Made by a program: the position numbers and the translations under genes. 5,586 nt of DNA from Micropepsaceae bacterium (GTDB lineage: Bacteria > Pseudomonadota > Alphaproteobacteria > Micropepsales > Micropepsaceae), in the NCBI GenBank assembly GCA_025450355.1, contig JANWHR010000100.1, positions 1 to 5,586 of the forward strand. The letters run 5' to 3'. Below the pieces are notes generated by a model that had not been told where the DNA came from, did not search any database, and saw only the letters and a program-made list of their open reading frames with translations. Below, in pieces: positions 1-5,586 of the stretch. Every line of letters begins with the position of its first letter. The first letter of the stretch is position 1.

Positions 1-717
1 CGCCTTCGCGCCCTTTCCCAACAGCGCTTCCGCCGCGTTGCAGATGGTGCCGCCGGAATCGACAATATCGTCCACCAGCAGACAGGTGCGCCCCGAGACA
101 TCTCCGATGATGTTCATGACCTCGGACTCGCCGGCGCGTTCCCGTCGCTTGTCCACGATGGCAAGATCGGCGCCAATCCGCTTCGCCAGGCCACGGGCCC
201 GCACGACGCCCCCCACATCGGGCGAAATCACCATCAGATGCTCATTGTCCAGATAATCCCGAATGTCCCGCACCATCACCGGTTGGCCGTAGAGATTGTC
301 GGTCGGGATATCGAAAAATCCCTGGATTTGCCCGGCGTGCAGATCGACGGTCAGAACGCGCGAGGCACCGGCTTCGGTGATCAGATTTGCCACCAGCTTC
401 GCGGAAATCGGCGTGCGGGGCCCGGGTTTGCGATCCTGCCGCGCATAGCCGAAATAGGGAACCACCGCCGTGATGCGCTTGGCGCTGGAGCGCCGCAATG
501 CATCGACCATGATCAGCAGTTCCATCAGATTGTCGTTGGCGGGAAAGCTTGTGGATTGAATGACGAAAATGTCCTCACCCCGCACGTTCTCCTCGATTTC
601 GACAAACACCTCCATATCGGCGAACCGCCGGACCAGCGCCTTGGTGAACGGAATGTGCAGGTACTGACCGATGGCCTCCGCCAACGGACGATTGCTGTTG
701 CCGGCCAGCAGCTTCAT
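1..717 (-). CDS. prs: Ribose-phosphate pyrophosphokinase (PRPP synthetase), C-terminus cut by window edge
   Basis: Cytosolic enzyme that transfers pyrophosphate from ATP to ribose 5-phosphate, giving PRPP for purine, pyrimidine, histidine, tryptophan and NAD synthesis. The 239 visible residues begin MKLLAGNSNRPLAEAIG. They contain the ATP-site RQDRK (about 93-97), the DLHAGQIQGFF segment with the expected catalytic His (about residue 127), the flexible-loop VDKRRERAGE (about 188-197) carrying the Lys and Arg known to be catalytic in the family, and the PRPP-binding signature LVDDIVDSGGT (214-224). The family is usually about 310 residues, so roughly the last 70 lie beyond position 1. The start is firm: a TGA codon lies directly upstream in frame, and an AGGTG Shine-Dalgarno (728-724) sits 6 nt before the ATG. 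The gene lies 111 nt downstream of pgeF on the same strand, so it could be the last visible member of the lgt transcript or have its own promoter in that gap. No key residue is missing in the visible part. Confidence 0.98.
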   Translation of the reverse strand, partial: MKLLAGNSNRPLAEAIGQYLHIPFTKALVRRFADMEVFVEIEENVRGEDIFVIQSTSFPANDNLMELLIMVDALRRSSAKRITAVVPYFGYARQDRKPGPRTPISAKLVANLITEAGASRVLTVDLHAGQIQGFFDIPTDNLYGQPVMVRDIRDYLDNEHLMVISPDVGGVVRARGLAKRIGADLAIVDKRRERAGESEVMNIIGDVSGRTCLLVDDIVDSGGTICNAAEALLGKGAKA

Positions 718-828
718 TCAGCACACCTGCGGGTTTGACGTGGAATCGGTGCGTTTTAGCAAGCGGACAGGGGGGCGTAAACGGCACAACCGTCGCGCTT
801 GTTGATAACCGCGTACCGCCGGTTGGTG

Positions 829-1596
829 TCAGCCCGCAAGCATGATGGCCGACAGGTCGCGGCCGTAATCCCGCTCCTGCCGATGTGTCGCCCTGCGGTA
901 GGAGAAGAAATTCTCTTCCTCCTCATAGGTGCATCGGCCAAGCAGCTCTACTGCGGTGACACCGGCCCGCCTCACGCGATCTGCGACATAGGCGGGCAGA
1001 TCGAAATGCCAGCGGGTCATGCGCGGCGGCTTTGAAAAAAAGCGCGTGTTGGCTGGATCGGCGACGGCGAATCGCGCTTCAAACTCGTCCCCAACTTCAT
1101 AGGCCGCGGGTCCGATGCAGGGGCCGACAGCAGCCCTGATGTGCTCCGGCGTGGCGCCCAATCTCCGCATTGCCGAAACGACCGAATCCGCGATTCCGGA
1201 CAGCGCTCCCTGCCAGCCCGCGTGCGCAGCACCGATGACCCGCGCCTCCGGATCCCAAAACAGGACCGGCGCGCAATCGGCCGTGAGGATTCCAAGCATG
1301 ATGCCGGCCCGGTTCGTCACCAGACCGTCGGCGCGTGGATTCGCGCTGATTTCCCAGGGTTCGGTGATGTTGAGCGCGTTGGCGCTGTGGACCTGATACA
1401 GGGTGACGAGCTGGCCGCCGGCGCCGAGCGACGCAACCGCCCGGCTGCGGTTTTCCAGCACCGCATTGCGGTCATCATCTGATCCAGGTCCGCAATTGAG
1501 CGATTCGTAAACACCCCTGGAAACGCCGCCGCGACGGCCAAAGAATCCGTGCACGACCGCCGGCTGGTTCAGATTGGATGCGCGCAGGATCAACAT
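829..1596 (-). CDS. pgeF: Peptidoglycan editing factor PgeF (YfiH/LACC1 'polyphenol oxidase' family)
   Basis: A 255-residue member of the YfiH/DUF152 family, often annotated as multicopper polyphenol oxidase or laccase-domain protein. In E. coli the family member is known to remove mis-incorporated L-Ser from UDP-MurNAc precursors; the mammalian relative LACC1/FAMIN acts on purine nucleosides. The expected metal-site segments are visible: YQVHSA with His70, LTADCAPVL with Cys108, and AAHAGW with His125. GPCIGP (158-163) and the C-terminal ENFFSYRR (228-235) are also present, as is the early VVHGFFGRRGGVS. Length is normal for the family (about 240-260). The ATG lies inside the end of the upstream methyltransferase gene (shared ATGTTGA, 7 nt), so translation is probably coupled. 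The preceding sequence gives only a G-rich stretch, not a strong Shine-Dalgarno. Family assignment is very secure; the physiological substrate in this organism is inferred. Confidence 0.96.
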   Translation of the reverse strand: MLILRASNLNQPAVVHGFFGRRGGVSRGVYESLNCGPGSDDDRNAVLENRSRAVASLGAGGQLVTLYQVHSANALNITEPWEISANPRADGLVTNRAGIMLGILTADCAPVLFWDPEARVIGAAHAGWQGALSGIADSVVSAMRRLGATPEHIRAAVGPCIGPAAYEVGDEFEARFAVADPANTRFFSKPPRMTRWHFDLPAYVADRVRRAGVTAVELLGRCTYEEEENFFSYRRATHRQERDYGRDLSAIMLAG

Positions 1597-2663
1597 TCCG
1601 CAAACCCCGGCAGTGGGGCATCAGCGGTACGACTCAACCCCATCACCTTGAACAGTGATCCCATCTGGGCATCGCTCACCAGCCGTTCGACCCCCGAATC
1701 AATCGTCGCAGCATAAGCGATCGCGTCGCGCTTCAACATTTCGGCCCGCGCATGGATGCCAAGTGCCCTGAGAAACCGGCCCTGTGGCACTGGTCCGGAC
1801 ACCTCGGCGCCCCCCTCAAGCGCCGCCGCCCGCAATGCCGCAAAATCGACATGGCAGGTGAGGTCGGCATCGCCGGGCATCGCGAGCGGATCGGCAAAAC
1901 GATGCGCCCGAACTGCCTGAAACGTGTCCGCGAGCCCCGATTGAACATGACCATAGTCGATGATCAGTGCGACACCACCCGTTCTCACCACGCGGACGGC
2001 CAATTCCCTCGCCAATGCGTGCGACGGCCCGGAAAACTCAAAAACCGCGCCATCTGGAGCGTCGCGAAGATGGTGCGGAATCATCTGGGCAGGAGCAGGC
2101 GCCGCATCCAAACAGAAGTAGAACCTGTTACCATCCAGTGCGATCTTGCGTTCGCGCCAGGCACCACCGGATCGCACGAATTGACGCACGGGCAGCGCAT
2201 CAAAGAATTCATTTGCGACAATGAAAGCCGGTGCATCCGGCGCAATCTCACCGATGCTGGAATGCCAACTGACGCGATGCTGCCCTAATGCCTGCTGCTG
2301 CGCTGCGCGAAGAACCGGGCTGACCTCAACGAGGTGGATGCCGGCCGCATGCAGGAATCCCGGGCGAACCCGCGCCGCCCTCAGAACGTCGGCCATCAGC
2401 GTGCCCCGCCCCGGCCCCATTTCGATGAGCAGGATTTGCCCCGGCCGGCCGCGGTCTTCCCACGCCTGAACCAGAAACACACCAATCAGTTCGCCGAAAA
2501 TCTGGCTGATCTCGGGAGCCGTTATGAAATCACCCGAAATCGGGTTTCGGCGCACGTAATAGCCCGCTTCAGGGTCTGTGAGCGCAACGGCCATGAATTC
2601 GGCAATGGATATCGGGCCGCGCGCTGCGATGATTCGCCGGATTTCTGCGGCGCAGTCCGTCAC
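1590..2663 (-). CDS. Class I SAM-dependent methyltransferase, NDUFAF7/MidA family (COG1565/DUF185)
   Basis: A 357-residue protein assigned to the family of mitochondrial NDUFAF7 (MidA), which dimethylates an arginine of the complex I subunit NDUFS2. The bacterial role is likely similar, but this is inference. Visible motifs in order: ISIAEFMAVALTDPEAGYY (19-37), DFITAPEISQIFGE (45-58), the SAM-binding glycine motif LIEMGPGRGTLMADVLRA (79-96), the acidic LVEVSP (111-116), ANEFFDALPVRQF (150-162), IIDYGH (234-239), DLTCHVDFAAL (267-277) and MGSLFKVM near the C-terminus (334-341). All are characteristic of the family. I start it at the GTG whose bases overlap the lgt stop (GTGA, 4-nt overlap). 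The frame stays open for about 84 codons upstream to position 2915, but that stretch runs through lgt coding sequence and resembles no part of the family. No classical Shine-Dalgarno precedes the GTG, which fits reinitiation after lgt. The gene overlaps the pgeF start by 7 nt. Confidence 0.94.
   Translation of the reverse strand: MTDCAAEIRRIIAARGPISIAEFMAVALTDPEAGYYVRRNPISGDFITAPEISQIFGELIGVFLVQAWEDRGRPGQILLIEMGPGRGTLMADVLRAARVRPGFLHAAGIHLVEVSPVLRAAQQQALGQHRVSWHSSIGEIAPDAPAFIVANEFFDALPVRQFVRSGGAWRERKIALDGNRFYFCLDAAPAPAQMIPHHLRDAPDGAVFEFSGPSHALARELAVRVVRTGGVALIIDYGHVQSGLADTFQAVRAHRFADPLAMPGDADLTCHVDFAALRAAALEGGAEVSGPVPQGRFLRALGIHARAEMLKRDAIAYAATIDSGVERLVSDAQMGSLFKVMGLSRTADAPLPGFAEC
2660..2663 (-). 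other. GTGA stop/start overlap, lgt to methyltransferase
   Basis: Read on the minus strand, the methyltransferase GTG start (2663-2661) and the lgt TGA stop (2662-2660) share bases in a single GTGA. There is no clear Shine-Dalgarno before the GTG. This arrangement is typical of termination-reinitiation coupling, and it is the main argument for choosing this start. Confidence 0.85.
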
Positions 2664-3580
2664 GTCACCGCTTTTTGCGACGCCTTTTGCGGTTGGCGGT
2701 TGTGCCGCTGGCTGTAAATGTACCAGAACAGGCATGCGGCGGCCAACCACATCGGCAGACTGAGCGCCTGACCCATGCTGAACCAGCCGTAAATTTTCGA
2801 TTCCGAATCGCGCCAGAACTCGCCGATAAAGCGGAACAGACCGTAAAGCGTCAGAAACCAGGCAATCACAGCGCCCGGATGCCGATGAACCTGGCGGCGA
2901 ACCAACAGAAACCACAGGAGGGAAAACAGCAGAATGCCTTCCATTCCGGCTTCATAAAGCTGACTCGGATGCCGGGGAACGCCCGGCGGGAAGGCATTTG
3001 GAAAAACCATCGCCCAGGGGACGTCTGTGATCTTCCCCCACAACTCCCCATTGATGAAATTTGCGATGCGACCGAAGAAAAGGCCGATTGGCGTTGCCGC
3101 GGCGATCAGATCGGCAACCGCAAAAAGCCGTAGCTTGCGCTTATAGCAAAACAGCACCACGGCAATCACCACACCGATCAATCCGCCGTGGAAAGACATT
3201 CCCCCCTCCCAGGCGGCAATGATTTTCATCGGATCGCTTAAGTAGGCTTCTGGCAAACCACCGCAAGCCGGCGCGCCATGGCCGGCAAAACCGCAATAAA
3301 GGACTCCGTACAGCAGGACGTAGCCGATCCTGCCACCGATAATTACGCCCAGCGTGATCCAGACAAAAAGATCGCCAATATCGTCCGTTGTCATGGGGGC
3401 TTTGCCCATGAACGGCGCTCCGGTCCACAACTTCTGGGTGCGCAGCAACCGCAGAACATAGGCCCAGCCGAGCAAGAGACCGGCAATATAGGAAAGGGCA
3501 TACCAGCGGATGCTGATCGGCCCATAGATATGGACTAGAACCGGGTCGATATTGGGGTAAGGTATGACGGCTTCGATCAT
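2660..3580 (-). CDS. lgt: Prolipoprotein diacylglyceryl transferase Lgt
   Basis: Inner-membrane enzyme that moves a diacylglyceryl group from phosphatidylglycerol to the lipobox cysteine of prolipoproteins, the first step of lipoprotein maturation before Lsp and Lnt. The 306-residue product shows about seven hydrophobic segments (roughly 26-45, 70-94, 128-146, 153-175, 212-228, 237-254, 271-290). The family hallmarks are present: GGMSFHGGLIG with the essential His (131), GRIANFINGELWG with the conserved Arg and Asn residues (170-182), RHPSQLYEA (203-211) and FRFIGEFWR (249-257). The ATG at 3580 gives the normal N-terminus (short segment, then GPISIRWYALSY). The frame continues open upstream to 3961, but that part is antisense to ubiK and non-homologous. 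An in-frame GTG three codons upstream (3589) is possible. No convincing Shine-Dalgarno is visible. Compared from memory with E. coli Lgt, the loop before the HGG motif (about residues 92-118) is about 17 residues longer and carries two cysteines. It heads the coupled lgt-methyltransferase-pgeF set. Confidence 0.98.
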   Translation of the reverse strand: MIEAVIPYPNIDPVLVHIYGPISIRWYALSYIAGLLLGWAYVLRLLRTQKLWTGAPFMGKAPMTTDDIGDLFVWITLGVIIGGRIGYVLLYGVLYCGFAGHGAPACGGLPEAYLSDPMKIIAAWEGGMSFHGGLIGVVIAVVLFCYKRKLRLFAVADLIAAATPIGLFFGRIANFINGELWGKITDVPWAMVFPNAFPPGVPRHPSQLYEAGMEGILLFSLLWFLLVRRQVHRHPGAVIAWFLTLYGLFRFIGEFWRDSESKIYGWFSMGQALSLPMWLAAACLFWYIYSQRHNRQPQKASQKAVT

Positions 3581-3604
3581 GGTCGGCACACAGATAAAGA
3601 CGGA

Positions 3605-3622
3605 TGTAGCTCGCGCGCTACA
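3605..3622. repeat. Perfect inverted repeat TGTAGC-N6-GCTACA
   Basis: Two 6-bp arms separated by TCGCGC form an 18-bp dyad. It sits between the candidate -35 hexamer and the lgt start, overlapping the presumed -10 region. Position and symmetry are those of a dimeric-regulator operator; alternatively it forms a short hairpin. No terminator-like T-run follows on either strand. Confidence 0.5.
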
Positions 3623-3636
3623 ACTGTCGCTGTCAA
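3607..3636 (-). promoter_or_regulatory. Candidate sigma-70 promoter for the lgt operon
   Basis: On the minus strand a perfect TTGACA (within CTTGAC, the -35 form common in Alphaproteobacteria) occupies 3636-3631. At 18-nt spacing the -10 position reads GAGCTA (3612-3607), a poor match to consensus. Transcription would then begin near 3600, about 20 nt before the lgt ATG. The good -35 with a weak -10 suggests a modest or activator-assisted promoter; the -10 assignment is uncertain. Confidence 0.38.
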
Positions 3637-3637
3637 G

Positions 3638-3654
3638 TACGGTCCACTGCCGTA
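3638..3654. repeat. Inverted repeat TACGG-N7-CCGTA
   Basis: Two perfect 5-bp arms around TCCACTG, immediately upstream of the lgt-oriented TTGACA and overlapping the weak TAACAT toward ubiK. It could be a binding site between the divergent genes, but a 5-bp dyad is short enough to be chance. Confidence 0.3.
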
Positions 3655-3740
3655 ACATTTGAACATTTCGTGCCTGGCCGGTACCGGTTATGAGCTTGTG
3701 CCTGCGCGACTGAGGGCGCATAGGAAACGAGGTTCGAGAC

Positions 3741-4055
3741 ATGCAAACAGAAAACCGGTTTCTCGACGGCATGGCCCGTTTCCTGACGGATGCCGCGGGC
3801 GCTGCCCAGGCTTTCCGCGCGGAAATGGAAACCATGGTGAAAGCCCGTTTTGAACGGCTGATTTCCGATCTGGATCTGGTGCAGCGTGAGGAATTCGAGA
3901 CGGTGAAGGCGATGGCCGCCAGGGCGCGCACCGACAATGAAAAACTGGCCGCCCGCATCACGAAGCTCGAGGCAAAGCTGACCGCACATTCGGGTCATCC
4001 GCGTGCGCGGATACGCAAACCGGCACAGGTAAAAAGAGGTAAAGGAAACCTGTGA
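3741..4055 (+). CDS. ubiK: Ubiquinone biosynthesis accessory factor UbiK (BMFP-domain protein)
   Basis: A 104-residue protein of the UbiK/YqiC (COG2960, BMFP) family. In E. coli UbiK is known to bind UbiJ and to help aerobic coenzyme Q assembly. The family signature is clear: an N-terminal amphipathic helix region (NRFLDGMARFLTDAAG, 5-20), then the conserved stretch RFERLISDLDLVQREEFE (36-53), followed by a heptad-rich coiled coil to about residue 82 (RITKLEAKL). The tail is short and strongly basic (about 88-101, rich in Arg and Lys). Length matches the family (about 80-105). A GAGG ribosome-binding site at 3729-3732 lies 8 nt before the ATG. The gene is transcribed divergently from lgt across 160 nt and is followed 117 nt later by a YbjN-domain gene on the same strand. 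Family call is strong; participation in ubiquinone synthesis here is transferred from the E. coli homologue. Confidence 0.92.
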   Translation: MQTENRFLDGMARFLTDAAGAAQAFRAEMETMVKARFERLISDLDLVQREEFETVKAMAARARTDNEKLAARITKLEAKLTAHSGHPRARIRKPAQVKRGKGNL

Positions 4056-4094
4056 ATTGCTCGCTCCGTTCACATCTCAATTAACCAAGGGACG

Positions 4095-4114
4095 GGGCTG
4101 CCTCTTGTCAGCCC
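4095..4114 (+). other. Hairpin between ubiK and the YbjN gene
   Basis: GGGCTG (4095-4100) and CAGCCC (4109-4114) form a perfect 6-bp stem with an 8-nt loop in the 117-nt gap downstream of ubiK. It is followed by GCAAAACC rather than a T-run, so it is not a standard intrinsic terminator. It may attenuate transcription or stabilise the 3' end of the ubiK message. The rest of the gap is AT-richer and leads into the YbjN gene's AGGTGA ribosome-binding site at 4163-4168. Confidence 0.4.
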
Positions 4115-4172
4115 GCAAAACCTTGTGTCAGTTTGAATTAAGTGCTTCGTTTTTCTGCTTTCAGGTGAATCC

Positions 4173-4673
4173 ATGAAGCTCGCCACCCCCGAACATCAGC
4201 CGTCAGTGGAACACCCACTCGACATGCTGGAGCAGGCCGTCGAGGACAATGGCTGGCCGTTCGAACGCTCCGCCCGCGACGAGATCAATCTCACCGTCTC
4301 GGGGCGCTGGTGCGATTATCATTTCTGCTTCACCTGGCGGGAAGATCTCCAGGCGCTGCATGTCTCCGCCGGTTTCGAAATGCGGGTGTCCAAGGAACGC
4401 CGGGCCGAAATCGCGGAACTGCTGCTGACCATCAATTCCCAACTGTGGCTGGGGCATTTCGATCTCTGGCCGGAAGACGGCACGGTGCTGTTCCGTCATG
4501 TGCTGATTTTCCCCGATTCGCGCGTCAGCGCGGCGCAGTGTGAGGCCCTCTTGCAACTCGCCGTCGAAGCTTGCGAGCACTACTATCCGGCATTTCAGTT
4601 TGTGCTCTGGGGCGGAAAAACGGCCCAGCAGGCGCTCGCTGCGGCAATTCTGGAATGCGCCGGCCAGGCGTGA
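4173..4673 (+). CDS. YbjN domain-containing protein, function unknown
   Basis: A 166-residue soluble protein with no signal peptide or membrane segment. It resembles the YbjN-domain proteins (DUF1790 type) that sit next to proC in many Alphaproteobacteria. Recognisable segments are VEDNGWPFERSARDEI (23-38), the aromatic strand SGRWCDYHFCFTWRED (43-58), LHVSAGFEMRVSKERR (62-77), the helix-strand AELLLTINSQLWLGHFDLW (81-99), GTVLFRHVLIF (103-113) and the C-terminal helical YYPAFQFVLWGGKTAQQAL (137-155). The overall fold is probably that of the alpha/beta YbjN and type III secretion chaperone-like proteins, which suggests protein binding rather than catalysis; that is inference. The start is supported by AGGTGA (4163-4168), 4 nt before the ATG, and by family-like length. 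E. coli YbjN has been linked to stress and motility regulation, but that relation is distant and should not be transferred. Confidence 0.88.
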   Translation: MKLATPEHQPSVEHPLDMLEQAVEDNGWPFERSARDEINLTVSGRWCDYHFCFTWREDLQALHVSAGFEMRVSKERRAEIAELLLTINSQLWLGHFDLWPEDGTVLFRHVLIFPDSRVSAAQCEALLQLAVEACEHYYPAFQFVLWGGKTAQQALAAAILECAGQA

Positions 4674-4708
4674 GTGCTCCCCCGAGCCGTTCAGATATTC
4701 GTCGCGAT

Positions 4709-4780
4709 CCCCCCTCCCCGGCCTTCAGCCGAACCTCCCCCGTAAACGGGGGCGAAGAAGCGAGCCGAATCTCGCCACCC
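4709..4780. repeat. C/G-rich hairpin-forming intergenic repeat upstream of proC
   Basis: The stretch opens with a C-rich run and contains CGGC-CTTCA-GCCG (4719-4731), a strong CCCCCG-TAAA-CGGGGG hairpin (4737-4752) and CGAG-CCGAAT-CTCG (4761-4774), with AGCCGAA repeated directly at 4727-4733 and 4763-4769. This pattern of C-runs, a near-perfect G/C hairpin and short flanking arms resembles the dispersed REP-like intergenic repeats common in alphaproteobacterial genomes. Its minus-strand translation contains SSPPFTGEV, a string I recognise from spurious proteins called over such repeats. Only one copy is in the window, so its dispersed nature is inferred. Confidence 0.6.
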
Positions 4781-4784
4781 ACAA

Positions 4785-5586
4785 ATGGTTGAAAATCCAT
4801 CTGCCGTTTTGCTGGTGGGGGCCGGACGGATGGGCTCTGCCCTGCTGCGGGGCTGGATCGCCTCGCCTCACAATCGCCTGATCCACGTCGTCGAACCACA
4901 GCCGCCAGCCGCGGTTCGGGAATACGCCGCGGCAGGATCGATCACCCTCAGTCGCGCGCTAAACCGAACGGCACTGCCGCCGGTGAAGGCGATCGTGCTG
5001 GCGATGAAGCCACAGGCGATCAAGCTCGAGACCGCCTTGCTGCGGGATTTGGGCACCCTCCGGGCGCCCCTGATTTCCATCGCCGCGGGTATCATGATTG
5101 ATTTTCTCAGTTCTCATTTGGGCCAGGATGCGCCGGTCATCCGGGCGATGCCGAACACCCCCGGCGCGATCGGACAGGGTATTACCGTGCTTTGCGCCGG
5201 GCCAGGGATAGGTGCGGCGCAGCGTGAACTTGCCGAAACCCTTATGGGAGCTCTGGGCGAGACGCTTTGGCTCGAAGACGAGTCGCTGCTGGATGCGGTC
5301 ACGGCAGTTTCGGCATCGGGTCCCGCCTATGTTTTTCTGCTGGTCGAAGCATTCGCTGCGGCGGCGCGCGAACAGGGAATGGATGAGAGAACAGCCGCCA
5401 CGCTGGCGCGGCACACGGTCATGGGTGCTGGCGCACTATTGGCGGCCGACCGGCGCGCACCGGAAGAGCTGAGACGGGACGTAACCAGTCCCGGCGGAAC
5501 GACCGAGGCCGCGCTGAGTGTTCTGATGGCGCCCGACGGGCTGCGACAACTCATGTCGCACGCCATCGCTGCCGCGACCGAGCGCG
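4785..5586 (+). CDS. proC: Pyrroline-5-carboxylate reductase ProC, C-terminus cut by window edge
   Basis: Cytosolic NAD(P)H-dependent reductase performing the last step of proline synthesis, L-1-pyrroline-5-carboxylate to L-proline. The reading frame runs open to the right edge with 267 codons visible. Motifs: Rossmann dinucleotide loop LLVGAGRMGSALLRGW (9-24), VLAMKPQ (71-77), ISIAAG (97-102), IRAMPNTPGAIGQG (119-132) and the dimerisation/active-site segment VSASGPAYVF (175-184). The P5CR signature RDVTSPGGTTEAAL (231-244) is also present. The family is about 265-280 residues, so only a few C-terminal residues should be missing. The start is decided by an in-frame TAA at 4743-4745 and the absence of any other ATG, GTG or TTG between it and 4785. 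No Shine-Dalgarno is visible before this ATG; the preceding bases belong to a C/G-rich intergenic repeat. Co-directional with the YbjN gene 111 nt upstream. Confidence 0.97.
   Translation, partial: MVENPSAVLLVGAGRMGSALLRGWIASPHNRLIHVVEPQPPAAVREYAAAGSITLSRALNRTALPPVKAIVLAMKPQAIKLETALLRDLGTLRAPLISIAAGIMIDFLSSHLGQDAPVIRAMPNTPGAIGQGITVLCAGPGIGAAQRELAETLMGALGETLWLEDESLLDAVTAVSASGPAYVFLLVEAFAAAAREQGMDERTAATLARHTVMGAGALLAADRRAPEELRRDVTSPGGTTEAALSVLMAPDGLRQLMSHAIAAATER

Larger units (their letters stand above)
3581..3740. promoter_or_regulatory. Divergent lgt/ubiK intergenic region
   Basis: This 160-nt gap separates two genes transcribed away from each other, so it must contain the start signals for both unless they are read from distant promoters. 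It is less GC-rich than the flanking genes. It holds a TTGACA-like -35 element toward lgt and three perfect inverted repeats (3605-3622, 3638-3654, 3678-3687). Toward ubiK I see only weak candidates, such as TTGAAC at 3659-3664 and TAACAT at 3653-3658, neither with a well-spaced partner. Confidence 0.6.

Noticed and set aside
238..738. 166-codon plus-strand open frame
   Set aside because: Antisense shadow of prs, whose motifs are unambiguous on the minus strand.
718..828. Possible terminator or small RNA between pgeF and prs
   Set aside because: Only a weak 5-bp minus-strand dyad (AACCG...CGGTT) is visible, with no T-run and no clear promoter; apart from the prs ribosome-binding site nothing can be supported.
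827..839. 13-nt sequence TGTCAGCCCGCAA shared with 4106-4118
   Set aside because: One match of this length is close to chance expectation in a 5.6-kb GC-rich window, and the flanks do not extend the similarity.
1752..2288. 178-codon plus-strand open frame
   Set aside because: Antisense to the methyltransferase core; its length is explained by high GC content and no domain is recognisable.
2664..2915. In-frame 84-codon N-terminal extension of the methyltransferase
   Set aside because: It lies entirely inside lgt in another frame, has no family resemblance, and the GTG at 2663 overlapping the lgt stop gives the normal family N-terminus.
3581..3961. In-frame N-terminal extension of Lgt (127 codons)
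   Set aside because: It is antisense to ubiK and the divergent promoter region, is Ser/Arg-rich with no homology, and Lgt of normal length starts at 3580.
4525..4899. 124-codon minus-strand open frame crossing the YbjN-proC gap
   Set aside because: Overlaps two real genes on the opposite strand and translates the intergenic repeat into the low-complexity string typical of spurious calls.

Overview
The window is chromosomal housekeeping DNA from an alphaproteobacterium. It is GC-rich and gene-dense. All seven genes have clear bacterial families, and the set (Lgt, an NDUFAF7/MidA-type methyltransferase, PgeF and Prs facing away from UbiK, a YbjN-domain protein and ProC) is, from general knowledge, a familiar alphaproteobacterial neighbourhood. 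I cannot fix the order or genus from sequence alone.

Left arm (minus strand, read right to left from about 3580 to 1): lgt (prolipoprotein diacylglyceryl transferase), a class I SAM-dependent methyltransferase of the NDUFAF7/MidA family, pgeF (multicopper-oxidase-like/YfiH peptidoglycan-editing factor) and prs (PRPP synthetase, cut by the left edge). The first three are physically locked together. The lgt stop and the methyltransferase start share a GTGA, and the methyltransferase stop and the pgeF start share an ATGTTGA. They are therefore almost certainly one translationally coupled transcript. prs follows after a 111-nt gap with its own good Shine-Dalgarno, so it may be co-transcribed or have its own promoter.

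Centre (3581-3740): a 160-nt divergent intergenic region serving lgt to the left and ubiK to the right. It holds a perfect TTGACA -35-like hexamer pointing to lgt and three small perfect inverted repeats. This is the most plausible regulatory region of the window.

Right arm (plus strand): ubiK (small coiled-coil ubiquinone-biosynthesis accessory factor), a YbjN-domain protein of unknown biochemical role, and proC (pyrroline-5-carboxylate reductase, cut by the right edge). A hairpin lies between ubiK and the YbjN gene. The 111-nt gap before proC is largely occupied by a C/G-rich, hairpin-forming intergenic repeat that runs almost to the proC start codon, which has no recognisable Shine-Dalgarno.

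The products touch envelope maturation (Lgt, PgeF), respiration (UbiK, and possibly complex I assembly through the methyltransferase), nucleotide and amino-acid precursor supply (Prs) and proline synthesis (ProC). I see no mobile element, CRISPR array, tRNA/rRNA gene or new defence-type system. The points worth a second look are the coupling architecture, the palindromes between lgt and ubiK, the repeat abutting proC and an enlarged loop in Lgt.
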